This document shows, in pieces, positions 1-8,158 of a stretch of DNA of 64,000 nt. Below the pieces are notes generated by a model that saw only the letters and a list, made by a program, of their open reading frames with translations, did no database searches and was not told the DNA's origin. Origin of the DNA: Devosia oryziradicis (GTDB lineage: Bacteria; Pseudomonadota; Alphaproteobacteria; Rhizobiales; Devosiaceae); the NCBI RefSeq assembly GCF_016698645.1, contig NZ_CP068047.1:1275001-1339000 (forward strand). The letters are read 5' to 3'. The translations under genes and the position numbers were made by a program. How positions within the stretch are numbered: the first letter of the stretch is position 1; every line of letters begins with the position of its first letter.

Positions 1-369
1 CTCTCCGGCTTCAAGCTTGGCCTTGAGGTCGGCGAGGGTATCGACAATGTCGGACAGCACGGGTGTGGCGTCCAGTCGATCCTGGATCGGTACCACGGCA
101 TCGATCACAGCAGCGATGGCGTCGGGGTCGTCCTGTTCAGGCGTTCCCTCTTCGCCAAAGCCCAACGACATGTTCACCAGGTTCCCCAGGTTCACGTCCA
201 GGCTGGCGGTCGAACTCTTGCTGGTTTCCGTATTGGCCGGCGCGTTTGCGGCGCCCAACAGTGCTGCGAACACATCGACCGGGCCCTCGGTCGCATCTGC
301 GGATGCGTTGAGAGCCTTGCTGCTGCTGACGCCTGCAGTGGTGGTGGTAACCGTCAGATGTGATGCCAC
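1..369 (-). CDS. N-terminal part of a low-complexity protein, possibly flagellar hook-length control FliK (cut by window edge)
   Basis: An open frame on the minus strand runs off the left edge. It is preceded by an in-frame TGA at 439-441; the only plausible start I see after it is GTG at 369. The visible part is rich in Ala, Thr, Ser and Asp, has an early DVFAALLGAA segment, and later an amphipathic stretch (VLSDIVDTLADLKAKLEAG). That composition, with no signal peptide, resembles the N-terminal third of FliK proteins, and motAB lie 29 kb away. The identification rests on composition only. Overlapping frames on the plus strand look like shadows. The C-terminal hook-length domain that would decide lies outside the window. 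Confidence 0.4.
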   Translation of the reverse strand, partial: MASHLTVTTTTAGVSSSKALNASADATEGPVDVFAALLGAANAPANTETSKSSTASLDVNLGNLVNMSLGFGEEGTPEQDDPDAIAAVIDAVVPIQDRLDATPVLSDIVDTLADLKAKLEAGE

Positions 370-506
370 GAATGCGAACCCATGTACTAATGCGACTAAT
401 CCGCTGGTGACGGTGCAAGGGTGGTGCCAAGTGGGACTTCAGCTAAAAGGTGTTTATTCGACAATGGGTTGAGCAGAGGCAGGACAATCCGAACTTGCCT
501 TCTGGC

Positions 507-539
507 GGCAAGAAATACTGCCGGGCGGCATTTCTTGCC
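507..539. repeat. Nested inverted repeat upstream of mnmA
   Basis: Perfect 10-bp arms GGCAAGAAAT (507-516) and ATTTCTTGCC (530-539) enclose a 13-nt loop that contains TGCC/GGCA, so two alternative hairpins are possible. No T-run follows. It lies about 115 nt before the mnmA start and could be a leader structure, an operator or a degenerate intergenic repeat. Confidence 0.5.
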
Positions 540-652
540 CAGTTGGCGGGATGGCTCGGGGTGAGCCTCCACGGTTGCTAGCGCCGTGCAGAAGGCGTAT
601 TGAGCGCCACCAAATTCGTCCGCTGGCCCTTGAACCCAACCGGATACAGGAC

Positions 653-1807
653 ATGTTGAACTCGCTTGATATCGCCAAGCGTCCCGAAGACACGCGCGTC
701 GTCGTCGCGATGTCGGGGGGCGTGGATTCCTCGGTCGTTGCCGGCCTGCTTGCCCGGCAGGGCTATGACGTCGTCGGCGTCACCCTCCAGCTCTACGATC
801 ATGGCGAGGCCACCCATCGCAAGGGCGCATGCTGCGCCGGGCAGGATATCCACGATGCGCGCCGGGTGGCGGCGACCTTGGGCATTCCCCATTACGTGCT
901 GGACTATGAGGAGCGCTTCAAGCGCTCGGTGATTGCGCCCTTCGCCAATGCCTATCAGCAGGGCGAAACGCCGGTGCCGTGCATTGCCTGCAACCAGTCG
1001 GTCAAGTTCGTCGACCTGATGGAAGTGGCCCGGGACCTGGGTGCGGACGTCCTGGCCACCGGTCATTATGTGCAGAGCCGGCTGGGCGAAGACGGCCGAC
1101 GGCAGCTGTTCCGCCCGGTCGATGCCGAGCGCGACCAGACCTACTTCCTGTTCGCCACCACGCAGAGCCAGCTCGATTTCCTGCGCTTCCCGCTGGGCGG
1201 CATGCCTAAGGCCGAAGTGCGCGAACTGGCCCGCGACATGGGGCTCGAGATCGCCGAAAAGCACGACAGCCAGGACATCTGCTTCGTGCCGCAGGGCAAG
1301 TATGCCGACATCATCCGCAAGATGCATCCCGAGGCTGCTGCGCAGGGCGAGATCGTCCATCTCGATGGCCGGGTACTCGGCACCCATGAGGGCATCGTCA
1401 ACTACACGATCGGCCAGCGCAAGGGCCTGGGCGTCGCAGCGGCCGAGCCCCTCTATGTGATCAAGCTCGAGCACAAGACGGGTCGCGTCATCGTCGGCCC
1501 GCGCGAGGCGCTCAAGACCCATACGGTGCGGCTGCGCGACGTCAACTGGCTGGGCGCCCGGCCGCTGGCCGAACTCAGCGCCGGCAATGGGGCCCCGGTC
1601 GAGGTCAAGGTCCGCTCAACCCGTGGCCCGCAGCCGGCCGTGGTGCAGATGCGCGGCGACGACGTGTTCGTGACGCTGGTGTCAGGCGAATACGGCATCT
1701 CGCCGGGCCAGGCATGCGTCTTCTATGCCGACGACACACCGACCTCGGAAGTCTGGGGCGGCGGCTTCATCGCCGAAGCCGTGCCGCAAGTGTTTGCGGC
1801 TGCTTGA
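653..1807 (+). CDS. mnmA: tRNA-specific 2-thiouridylase MnmA
   Basis: Cytoplasmic enzyme that installs the 2-thio group on U34 of tRNAs for Lys, Glu and Gln, using ATP and persulfide sulfur relayed from a cysteine desulfurase. The PP-loop ATP motif AMSGGVDSS is at about residues 19-27. The two reaction cysteines appear in PCIACN (about residue 111) and in DSQDICF (about 207). The GHY segment and the C-terminal beta-barrel domain ([10 protein letters not shown] onward) are present. The 384-residue length is normal. I chose ATG 653 over an upstream in-frame start because acagga precedes it and family homology begins there. It appears to be a single-gene unit. Confidence 0.96.
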   Translation: MLNSLDIAKRPEDTRVVVAMSGGVDSSVVAGLLARQGYDVVGVTLQLYDHGEATHRKGACCAGQDIHDARRVAATLGIPHYVLDYEERFKRSVIAPFANAYQQGETPVPCIACNQSVKFVDLMEVARDLGADVLATGHYVQSRLGEDGRRQLFRPVDAERDQTYFLFATTQSQLDFLRFPLGGMPKAEVRELARDMGLEIAEKHDSQDICFVPQGKYADIIRKMHPEAAAQGEIVHLDGRVLGTHEGIVNYTIGQRKGLGVAAAEPLYVIKLEHKTGRVIVGPREALKTHTVRLRDVNWLGARPLAELSAGNGAPVEVKVRSTRGPQPAVVQMRGDDVFVTLVSGEYGISPGQACVFYADDTPTSEVWGGGFIAEAVPQVFAAA

Positions 1808-1851
1808 GGCATACAAAGTAATTGTGCGGTTCCGGAAATCCACTACGGTAG

Positions 1852-2583
1852 ATGTCTGTCGGCGTCGAGCGATTACTGGATATGCTTTTTTCTGTTCTGC
1901 CTAATATCTGGCGACTGCGAACGTGCGAAGAGGCTGTTACCTTTGATAGCGGCCTTCTTACGGTCAAGCGGGAAATAAGGTCCAAGCTGAGGATCATCGC
2001 CATCGATGACGAAGGCTTCCCGTATCGCGAAGGGCTGGAAAGCTACGGCTTTACCCTGACCACCCGCACCACCTCCCCGCCCGGAACCGAGTTGGGGCAA
2101 TTTGCCATCGTCATATCGGACATCATGGGCGTAATGCCCCAGAACACCAATCAGCATGGCCTGCCAGCCATCGAGGAGTACTTCAACGAATACCCGCTGC
2201 TGCGCGTCGTCGTGCTCACTGGCGCCCAAAGGAACTCCAATCTCATTCGGCGAGCCGAGCAGAGCAGCGATATCGTGCTGTCCAAGCAGACGGCGCTCGA
2301 AGACATGGTCCCGGTGCTTGATCGGCTGCTCGCAGACATTCTGTCACCCACAAGCCAATGGACCAGGATGCGCAACTTCCTGCGTAAGAAGGGGCTCAAT
2401 TCCAAGCAGCTCTTGTTGGCGGAGCACTACTACACTCAATCGTTTATCAAGAACCAGCCGGACATCTTCTCCAAGGGTCTCGGCAAGCTGCGAACAAATG
2501 TCGATTATTCCGAGGTTTTGGCAGGTTCCGTTTCCGCATTTTCCGCAGTCGTCAAACTAGCGCGGACGCTGTCGGGACCATGA
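1852..2583 (+). CDS. Stand-alone receiver-domain protein (response-regulator-like)
   Basis: A 243-residue protein with a CheY-like receiver at about residues 44-160. The acidic pair is in IAIDDE, the phospho-acceptor Asp in VISDIMG, the switch Thr in VVVLTGA and the conserved Lys in IVLSK, so the phosphorylation site looks intact. About 43 residues precede the receiver. The C-terminal 80 residues are mostly helical and match no DNA-binding output domain I know. The stop overlaps the start of the following kinase by 4 bp, so the two are translationally coupled. Base composition is visibly less GC-rich than mnmA, which hints at transfer. The output is unknown: it may act by protein binding. A later start at 1882 is possible. 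Confidence 0.75.
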   Translation: MSVGVERLLDMLFSVLPNIWRLRTCEEAVTFDSGLLTVKREIRSKLRIIAIDDEGFPYREGLESYGFTLTTRTTSPPGTELGQFAIVISDIMGVMPQNTNQHGLPAIEEYFNEYPLLRVVVLTGAQRNSNLIRRAEQSSDIVLSKQTALEDMVPVLDRLLADILSPTSQWTRMRNFLRKKGLNSKQLLLAEHYYTQSFIKNQPDIFSKGLGKLRTNVDYSEVLAGSVSAFSAVVKLARTLSGP

Positions 2584-3278
2584 ACACACCCGAGGAACTG
2601 AACTGGCTCGTCCAGCACCACCATGATATCGAAGGGCTGCTCGAGGCGCTCAGGCAACAGTCTTTGGTCCCGCAGGGCGGAGCGAACGACGCGGCTGGGC
2701 TGCGCCAAAAGCTACAGAACGTGAATGATCTCCTCAATCTGATCATGGCGCAGCGCCAGGCTGTGAACTATCTCGAAGGCTTCACTGCCACGCAGATGGA
2801 CCTTTACCTTTACAAGAGCATGGACGCGACGATCCGTGCTGCTCGGGCCTGGGCTAGCTACTGCAACCGCAAGGTCAGGATACAGCTGACGGGCAAGTCC
2901 CATGCCTGCGTGCGCGGACCCAACTACTTCAACATGGTGCCATGGACGCTTCTGCAAAATGCAGTGAAGTATTGTGCGAGCGGCAGCATCATTAATTGTG
3001 AGGTGAATGACGGCGAAACGCGCATTGCTGGGTCGGTGACGTCCTTGGGCCCCTATGTCCATGATGACGAGGTCGAGAAGATTTTTGAAAGCGGCTACCG
3101 GGGGCGGGAAGCCAGGACAATGGACAAAGGAAGCGGTTTGGGGCTCTACAACGCCCGGCGGGCTATGCGCGAAGAGTTTTTCGGGGACATTCTGTTCGAG
3201 CGGAGCAGCCCGCCGATGGATCTGAGCGGGCGCAAGTTCGGTTATTGCCGCTTCACAATTGTCCTCAATCGCCAATAG
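2580..3278 (+). CDS. Short sensorless histidine kinase-like protein (DHp-like helices plus HATPase)
   Basis: A 232-residue soluble protein with no membrane segment and no recognisable input domain. Residues 1-75 form two likely helices, the first carrying HHHDIEGLLEAL, which resembles an H-box. The rest is a GHKL ATPase: N-box LLQNAVKY (about residue 125) and a G2 box DKGSGLGLYNARRAM (about 180-194). It starts with an ATGA overlap on the receiver gene, so the pair probably form one phosphorelay. The signal must come from a partner or from the receiver protein's extra regions. Convergent with the small membrane protein gene that ends at 3279. Confidence 0.75.
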   Translation: MNTPEELNWLVQHHHDIEGLLEALRQQSLVPQGGANDAAGLRQKLQNVNDLLNLIMAQRQAVNYLEGFTATQMDLYLYKSMDATIRAARAWASYCNRKVRIQLTGKSHACVRGPNYFNMVPWTLLQNAVKYCASGSIINCEVNDGETRIAGSVTSLGPYVHDDEVEKIFESGYRGREARTMDKGSGLGLYNARRAMREEFFGDILFERSSPPMDLSGRKFGYCRFTIVLNRQ

Positions 3279-3470
3279 TCATGGCGCCGGCGCGTCGGCT
3301 GCCGCCGGCGCCGCTTGGGTCGCCGCGGCATTGGCTTCGCGCAGCTGCTGATAGGCGTTGATGCCGCCCAGCCAGGTGGAGATGGCGATCAGCACCAGGA
3401 TGGCGCCCAGCACCAGCAGCATGATGCGCCCGCGGTTGAGCGCAAAGGGGCTCGGCTTTGGATCGTCCAT
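3279..3470 (-). CDS. Small single-span membrane protein
   Basis: A 63-residue protein with a short polar N-terminus (MDDPKPSPFALNRGR), one strong membrane helix at about residues 17-36, and an Ala/Pro-rich tail. ATG 3470 is chosen because cgagg lies just upstream and the helix follows in a normal position; a longer frame to 3596 has an implausible basic leader. Its stop is directly adjacent to the stop of the convergent kinase gene. It faces away from the ECF sigma gene, so they may share a promoter region. Function unknown. Confidence 0.65.
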   Translation of the reverse strand: MDDPKPSPFALNRGRIMLLVLGAILVLIAISTWLGGINAYQQLREANAAATQAAPAAADAPAP

Positions 3471-3562
3471 CGGGGCCTCGCGAAATAAATCTGCATAACC
3501 ACCCCAAGGGTCGGGCGGGCAGGGGCGTCTTACCACTACAATGATGTCAGAGGTAGGCTCGG

Positions 3563-4132
3563 GTGCATGGCCTGGTGATGGGACTGACTGCCGCATCCCC
3601 CGTCGATGCTGCGAACGCGATGACGCGGGCGCTGGTCGTGCGCGCGCAGCACGGCGATCCCGAAGCCTTTGGCGAGCTGATTGAGGATCACTATGACCTC
3701 ATCTATCGCACGGCCTGGAAATGGTGCGGCAATCGCGCCGATGCCGAGGACATCGCGCAGGATGTCTGTGTGAAGCTGGGTAGCGCCATTGCCGGCTTCG
3801 ACGGGCGCAGCGCCTTTTCGAGCTGGGTCTATCGCATCACGCTCAACGCGGTGCGCGACATGCAGCGGGCGGGCAAAAGACGCGGCAAATATGCCGATGC
3901 TTATGCCGAGGTAACGCCGGAGGACCAGCCGGCGGAGCAGGAAGAGGCAGCGACCAATCGCCAGCTCTGGGCGGCGGTGCGCACCCTGCCCGAGAAGCAG
4001 CGCGACGCGGTGCTGCTGGTTTATGCGGAGGAATTGAGCCACGCGGCGGCGGCCGAGATCATGGGCATCAAGGAAGCGACGGTGTCGTTCCATGTCCACG
4101 AGGCCCGCAAGACCCTGAGGGGGCTGCTATGA
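3563..4132 (+). CDS. ECF-type RNA polymerase sigma factor
   Basis: A 189-residue group IV sigma factor. Region 2 spans about residues 28-92 (core-binding helices, with FSSWVYRITLNAVRDMQR). Region 4 spans about 125-185, with LPEKQRDAVLLVYAEELSHAAAAEIMGI and the recognition helix KEATVSFHVHEARKTL. It directs RNA polymerase to a small regulon. The stop overlaps the next start by ATGA, so the downstream membrane-anchored VWA protein is co-translated and is the obvious candidate for its anti-sigma or a regulated target. The start could also be ATG 3578 or 3620. Confidence 0.93.
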   Translation: MHGLVMGLTAASPVDAANAMTRALVVRAQHGDPEAFGELIEDHYDLIYRTAWKWCGNRADAEDIAQDVCVKLGSAIAGFDGRSAFSSWVYRITLNAVRDMQRAGKRRGKYADAYAEVTPEDQPAEQEEAATNRQLWAAVRTLPEKQRDAVLLVYAEELSHAAAAEIMGIKEATVSFHVHEARKTLRGLL

Positions 4133-6309
4133 GCAATGACGACATGCACGATCCGTTTGAACAGCTGAAAGGCGCCCAGGCGCCCGACCCGCGCGCCGAG
4201 GCCAGAAAGCGTGCCATGGCGGCGGGCATGGCGGCGTTCGAGGCTGCGAACAAAAAAACTTCGCCGGCAGCCCAAGGATCGTCCTGGGGCCAGCGTCTCA
4301 CGTCCATCATCACTTCCTGGAAAGGGAAATCGATCATGGACATGCGTCTCCCCATCGGCACTGCCGCTATCGCCCTGCTCATCCTGCCACTCGGCTACCA
4401 GCTCTATTCGACAACCTCGATGACGCCGGCTGACGCCGTGCCGCCGCGCCCGGTCACTTCGGTCGAACCGCCGCCGGTCGAACAGGGTGTCGAAACCCAG
4501 GCCGAGCAGGCGGTCGATGCGGTGGCCAACAGCACCGCCAGCCCGATGACGGTAACCCCGGTCTCGCCAGGCACGGAAGCGGCGGCCGCGGGTCGCGACG
4601 AAAGTGTCGTTGCCCCCGAGCCGGTGCCGATGGAGGAGATGGCGCCCGATCTCGATAGCGGGCTGATGGATACCGAAGTTGCCCGCCAGCAAGCGCCCAT
4701 GGTTGGCGGCACGGTGGCGCCGCAGCAGGCGCCTGCCGGGGCGGCCATGGCGGAAAGCGGCACATTCATGGCCGCGCCCGCCCCCATGCCCCCAACTGTC
4801 GCGCAGCCGACGCAGCCCAGTGGCGACGAATTCACCGGCTTCGAGGAACAGCGGCTCAGGGCCGTGGCCGAAGAACCGGTCTCGACTTTCTCGATCGATG
4901 TCGACACCGCCAGCTATTCCTATGTGCGGCGGATGATCGAGGACGGCTACCTGCCCGAGCCTGATGCGGTGCGCATCGAGGAGATGATCAACTATTTCCC
5001 CTACGACTACGCTCCGGCCGATAGTGCCTCGGTGCCGTTCAAGCCGACCATGGCGGTCTACCCCACGCCCTGGAACCCCAAGACACAGCTGCTCCATATC
5101 GGCATCAAGGGTTATGTCCCCCCGGTGACTGAAGACAAGGCCAGCAACCTGGTATTCCTGATCGACACGTCAGGCTCGATGGACGAGCCCGACAAGCTGC
5201 CATTGCTCAAGCGCGCCTTTGCGCTCCTGGTCGACCAACTGTCCGCCAATGATACGGTGTCCATCGTGGTCTATGCCGGCTCGGCCGGCGTGGTGCTAGA
5301 GCCGACCCCGGCGACCGAGCAGGCCAAGATCCTGGCTGCGCTGGATAATCTCTCGGCCGGCGGCAGCACAGCTGGTGCAGAGGGGATCGAACTGGCCTAT
5401 AGGCTGGCCGAGCAGGCCAAGGTGGAAGGCGGCACCAACCGGGTGATCCTCGCCACCGACGGCGATTTCAATGTCGGCATCGACAATCCGGAAGACCTGG
5501 AGAATTTCATCAAGGCCAAGCGCGACAGCGGCGTGACGCTGTCGGTGCTCGGCTTTGGCCAGGGCAATCTCGACGACGCGACGATGCAGGCGCTGGCGCA
5601 AAACGGCAACGGGAATGCCAGCTATATTTCGAGCTTCCGCGAGGCCCAAAAGGTGCTGGTGGAAGAAATGGGCGGCACGCTCGAAATGATCGCCAAGGAC
5701 GTCAAGATCCAGATCGAGTTCAACCCGGCCATGGTCGCCGAGTATCGGCTGATCGGCTACGAGACCCGCGCGCTCAATCGCGAGGATTTCAACAACGACA
5801 AGGTCGATGCCGGCGATATCGGCGCTGGGCATACCGTGACGGCGATCTACGAGATTACCCCCGTCGGGTCGGGTGCCGGATTGGTCGATCCGCTGCGCTA
5901 TGGCGCCGAGGAGCCGGTGATGTCGACCGGGCAGGAAATTGCCTTCCTCAAGATGCGCTACAAGCTGCCCGAGAGCGATGTAAGCCAGCTCATCGAGCAG
6001 CCGGTGACACCGTCGGTGGTCTATGGCGATATCGGCGAAGTCAGCGACGACATGCGCTTTGCCGCAGCCGTGGCCGCCTATGGGCAGAAGCTCAAGGGCT
6101 CGAACTATGGCGGGGAAATGAGCTGGAGCGACATCGCCGCGCTGGCTCGTTCTGGCAAGGGCGAGGACGAAAGCGGCTACCGCGCCGAATTCATCCAACT
6201 GATCAAGACGACGGCACTTCTGCAGCCGGATACGGTTGACGTGGACACGACCCGGCCCGACCCGGGCTGCATCATGGGCACGACCGGGGAATGCGCCCCG
6301 CAGCAGTAG
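4129..6309 (+). CDS. Membrane-anchored von Willebrand factor A protein (YfbK-like)
   Basis: A 726-residue protein. A polar cytoplasmic segment (1-70) precedes one membrane helix (about 74-92). A long Pro/Ala/Glu-rich linker follows to about residue 235. Next come the YfbK-type N-terminal module (STFSIDVDTASYS) and a VWA domain with a complete MIDAS start, DTSGSM, at 346-351. A later ATDGDF segment is also seen. The C-terminal 180 residues match the DUF3520 type region. The VWA domain should face the periplasm and bind a protein ligand through a metal. Four-base overlap with the ECF sigma gene suggests the N-terminal tail could restrain the sigma factor; that is inference. Confidence 0.88.
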   Translation: MSNDDMHDPFEQLKGAQAPDPRAEARKRAMAAGMAAFEAANKKTSPAAQGSSWGQRLTSIITSWKGKSIMDMRLPIGTAAIALLILPLGYQLYSTTSMTPADAVPPRPVTSVEPPPVEQGVETQAEQAVDAVANSTASPMTVTPVSPGTEAAAAGRDESVVAPEPVPMEEMAPDLDSGLMDTEVARQQAPMVGGTVAPQQAPAGAAMAESGTFMAAPAPMPPTVAQPTQPSGDEFTGFEEQRLRAVAEEPVSTFSIDVDTASYSYVRRMIEDGYLPEPDAVRIEEMINYFPYDYAPADSASVPFKPTMAVYPTPWNPKTQLLHIGIKGYVPPVTEDKASNLVFLIDTSGSMDEPDKLPLLKRAFALLVDQLSANDTVSIVVYAGSAGVVLEPTPATEQAKILAALDNLSAGGSTAGAEGIELAYRLAEQAKVEGGTNRVILATDGDFNVGIDNPEDLENFIKAKRDSGVTLSVLGFGQGNLDDATMQALAQNGNGNASYISSFREAQKVLVEEMGGTLEMIAKDVKIQIEFNPAMVAEYRLIGYETRALNREDFNNDKVDAGDIGAGHTVTAIYEITPVGSGAGLVDPLRYGAEEPVMSTGQEIAFLKMRYKLPESDVSQLIEQPVTPSVVYGDIGEVSDDMRFAAAVAAYGQKLKGSNYGGEMSWSDIAALARSGKGEDESGYRAEFIQLIKTTALLQPDTVDVDTTRPDPGCIMGTTGECAPQQ

Positions 6310-6342
6310 TTTGCGCTGGGTAATCCGCAAGACGCGATCGTC

Positions 6343-6370
6343 ACCCTCGGGCCAGGCCCGAGGGTGTTTT
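6343..6370 (+). terminator. Rho-independent terminator after the ECF/VWA operon
   Basis: ACCCTCGGGCC (6343-6353) pairs perfectly with GGCCCGAGGGT (6355-6365), followed by GTTTT. The same core appears in the larger B-family repeats, so it may be a shortened repeat copy co-opted as a terminator. Confidence 0.75.
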
Positions 6371-6399
6371 CATTTGGCTTCGTAGGGCGGATGAAAGTC

Positions 6400-6533
6400 C
6401 TTCACCTCTCCCTTTGGGGGAGAGGTCGGCCGTAGGCCGGGTGAGGGGGCCTTCCCCTCACGCAGCGCTCTGTAAAGGCCCCCTCACCCGACCCGAAGAC
6501 GGGTCGACCTCTCCCCCAAAGGGAGAGGTGAAG
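6400..6533. repeat. Large palindromic intergenic repeat (family A)
   Basis: Perfect 29-bp outer arms at 6400-6428 and 6505-6533. Inner complementary arms (CGGGTGAGGGGGCCTT near 6438-6453 and its complement near 6475-6490) also pair. It fills the gap between two convergent genes and could fold into a long hairpin terminating transcription from both sides. Only one copy is in this window. Confidence 0.8.
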
Positions 6534-6546
6534 AGGCGCCCAGCCG

Positions 6547-7497
6547 TTAAACCAGCGGCTTCAATCCCGCTTCGATGCTGGCCCGCTTGCCTTCCAGGAA
6601 GGGCGGCAGGGCCAGGCTTTCGCCGAGGGTCTCTATCGGCTCGTCTGCGGCAAAGCCGGGGACGTCGGTGGCGATCTCGAACAGGATGCCATTGGGCTCG
6701 CGGAAGTAAAGCGAGGTGAAATAGAAGCGCTCGACTTCGCCGCTGGAGCGAATGCCGACGTCATTCACCCGCCGGATCCACTGGCGCAGGCTGTCCTGGT
6801 CGGGCGTGCGGAAGGCGACGTGGTGGACACCACCGGCACCGGGACGGGCCGGCGAAAGGCTCGGATCGACCACGACATTGAGTTCGGCACCCGGACCGCC
6901 AGGACCCATTTCGAAGACATGGGTTTCGGCAACGCCATTGGCGGCGGGGTAGGAGCGAACCTTGCGCATGTTCATCACCTGCGTCAGCACGGCTTCTGTC
7001 CGGTCCAGCCGCGGCACGGCCAAGGAGATCGGGCCCAAGCCAATGATCTGCCGTTCGGCCGGCACCGGCGACTTGGCCCAGGGCACGACCTTATTGGCCT
7101 CGTCGATCACCATACGGAAGCGCTGGCCCTCGAAGTCCTCGAAATCGAGCGACAGGCGGCCATTGCGTTCCTTCATGGCGGACGTGCCAACATTGTTGGC
7201 CTGCAGATGGTTCTTCCACCAGTTGAGGCTGTCCTCGCTGTCGACGCGCAGGCCGGTGCGGCTGACGGTGTGATTACCGCGCTGTTCGCGGGCGGCGGGG
7301 AAGTCGAAGAAGGTGAGGTCGGCGCCGGGCGAAGCCACGCCGTCACCATAGAACAGGTGATAGGCCGTGGTGTCGTCCTGGTTGACCGTCTTCTTGATCA
7401 GCCGCATGCCCAGGGTCTGGGTATAGAAGGCGAGGTTCTTCTTGGCCTCGGCGGTTACCGCCGTGAGGTGATGGATGCCTCCGAGTTCGAGCGTCAT
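6547..7497 (-). CDS. Ring-cleaving dioxygenase of the glyoxalase fold (MhqO/MhqA-like)
   Basis: A 316-residue extradiol-type dioxygenase built from two vicinal-oxygen-chelate modules. The N-terminal module begins GGIHHLTAVT, the C-terminal one carries AGGVHHVAFRT at about 225, and a Glu ligand sits in NGILFEIATD. These supply the two-His one-Glu metal site. Relatives in Firmicutes cleave hydroquinone/catechol adducts and are induced by quinone stress. It lies 106 nt downstream of a same-strand ABM monooxygenase, which supports a quinone-detoxification role. The exact substrate cannot be read from sequence. Confidence 0.85.
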   Translation of the reverse strand: MTLELGGIHHLTAVTAEAKKNLAFYTQTLGMRLIKKTVNQDDTTAYHLFYGDGVASPGADLTFFDFPAAREQRGNHTVSRTGLRVDSEDSLNWWKNHLQANNVGTSAMKERNGRLSLDFEDFEGQRFRMVIDEANKVVPWAKSPVPAERQIIGLGPISLAVPRLDRTEAVLTQVMNMRKVRSYPAANGVAETHVFEMGPGGPGAELNVVVDPSLSPARPGAGGVHHVAFRTPDQDSLRQWIRRVNDVGIRSSGEVERFYFTSLYFREPNGILFEIATDVPGFAADEPIETLGESLALPPFLEGKRASIEAGLKPLV

Positions 7498-7603
7498 CTG
7501 GTGTCTCCTGAAGCGGCGGGGTTGTTGCGCGCCGTGTTGCAGACAGATGTAGAGGACTGCGCTCGGCTTGTGGAGAAGGACAATAGCGACGGACTGGTGT
7601 CGA

Positions 7604-7933
7604 TTATTGAACGGACGATGGTGTGAGGAACGTCAGCACTGAATTCGGCTCGACGATCAGCTCGCGCAGCCGGGCATTGAAGACGGCGCCATAGGGAGCG
7701 GTGATGTGCGCCGAGAAAGCCGCCTTGTCGCGATAGATTTCATAGACCACGAACTTTGAGGCGTCGTCCAACCGGCGGAAACACTCGAAGGCGATATTGC
7801 CCTGCTCCTGCCGCACGTCGGCGGCGAGGCCGGCAAGCAAGGCGGCCACCGTATCGCCCTGGCCGGGTCGGGCCGTGAATTCGGCGATCAGGGTAATGGG
7901 CCCGGTGGTCGGCAGGTCGTTGAGCATGTCCAT
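7604..7933 (-). CDS. ABM-domain (putative quinol) monooxygenase
   Basis: A 109-residue antibiotic-biosynthesis-monooxygenase (dimeric alpha/beta barrel) protein, spanning roughly residues 14-105. Typical features are ITLIAEFTARPGQ and the FVVYEIYRDKAAFSAH segment; the family works without metal or flavin on quinol-type aromatics (YgiN-like). ATG 7933 has ggag about 10 nt upstream; longer frames have no sensible leader. It precedes the ring-cleaving dioxygenase on the same strand, so the pair could oxidise then open a quinol. Confidence 0.82.
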   Translation of the reverse strand: MDMLNDLPTTGPITLIAEFTARPGQGDTVAALLAGLAADVRQEQGNIAFECFRRLDDASKFVVYEIYRDKAAFSAHITAPYGAVFNARLRELIVEPNSVLTFLTPSSVQ

Positions 7934-7978
7934 GGGCGACTCCAGTTTGGCGCAACTACACCACGTCCAACCACCGGC

Positions 7979-8050
7979 CGTCACCTTCGGGCTTGACCCG
8001 AGGGCTTTACATTTTGCTGCGCTCTGCAAGTGCCGTGCCCTCGGGTGACG
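7979..8050. repeat. Palindromic intergenic repeat, family B copy 1
   Basis: Left arm CGTCACCTTCGGGCTTGACC continues to about 8004, and a shortened right arm GCCCTCGGGTGACG lies at 8037-8050. Compared with copy 2 at 50159, the right arm lacks about 12 internal bases. It lies between divergent genes (monooxygenase and radical SAM). Confidence 0.8.
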
Positions 8051-8158
8051 ATCGAGCGCGTTCGGGCTCCGATCACAAATCCCCGACTCATGTCTTTTTG
8101 ACATGCATCGGCTCCGCAATCCGCGCTATCCCTTGATGTGAACATAAAGGGAACGAAC

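Noticed and set aside
1852-3278. The pair as a Detocs-like phage-defence system
   Set aside because: Detocs has a sensor kinase with repeats, a receiver decoy and an effector. No effector gene and no sensor repeats are present, so the resemblance is only receiver plus kinase.
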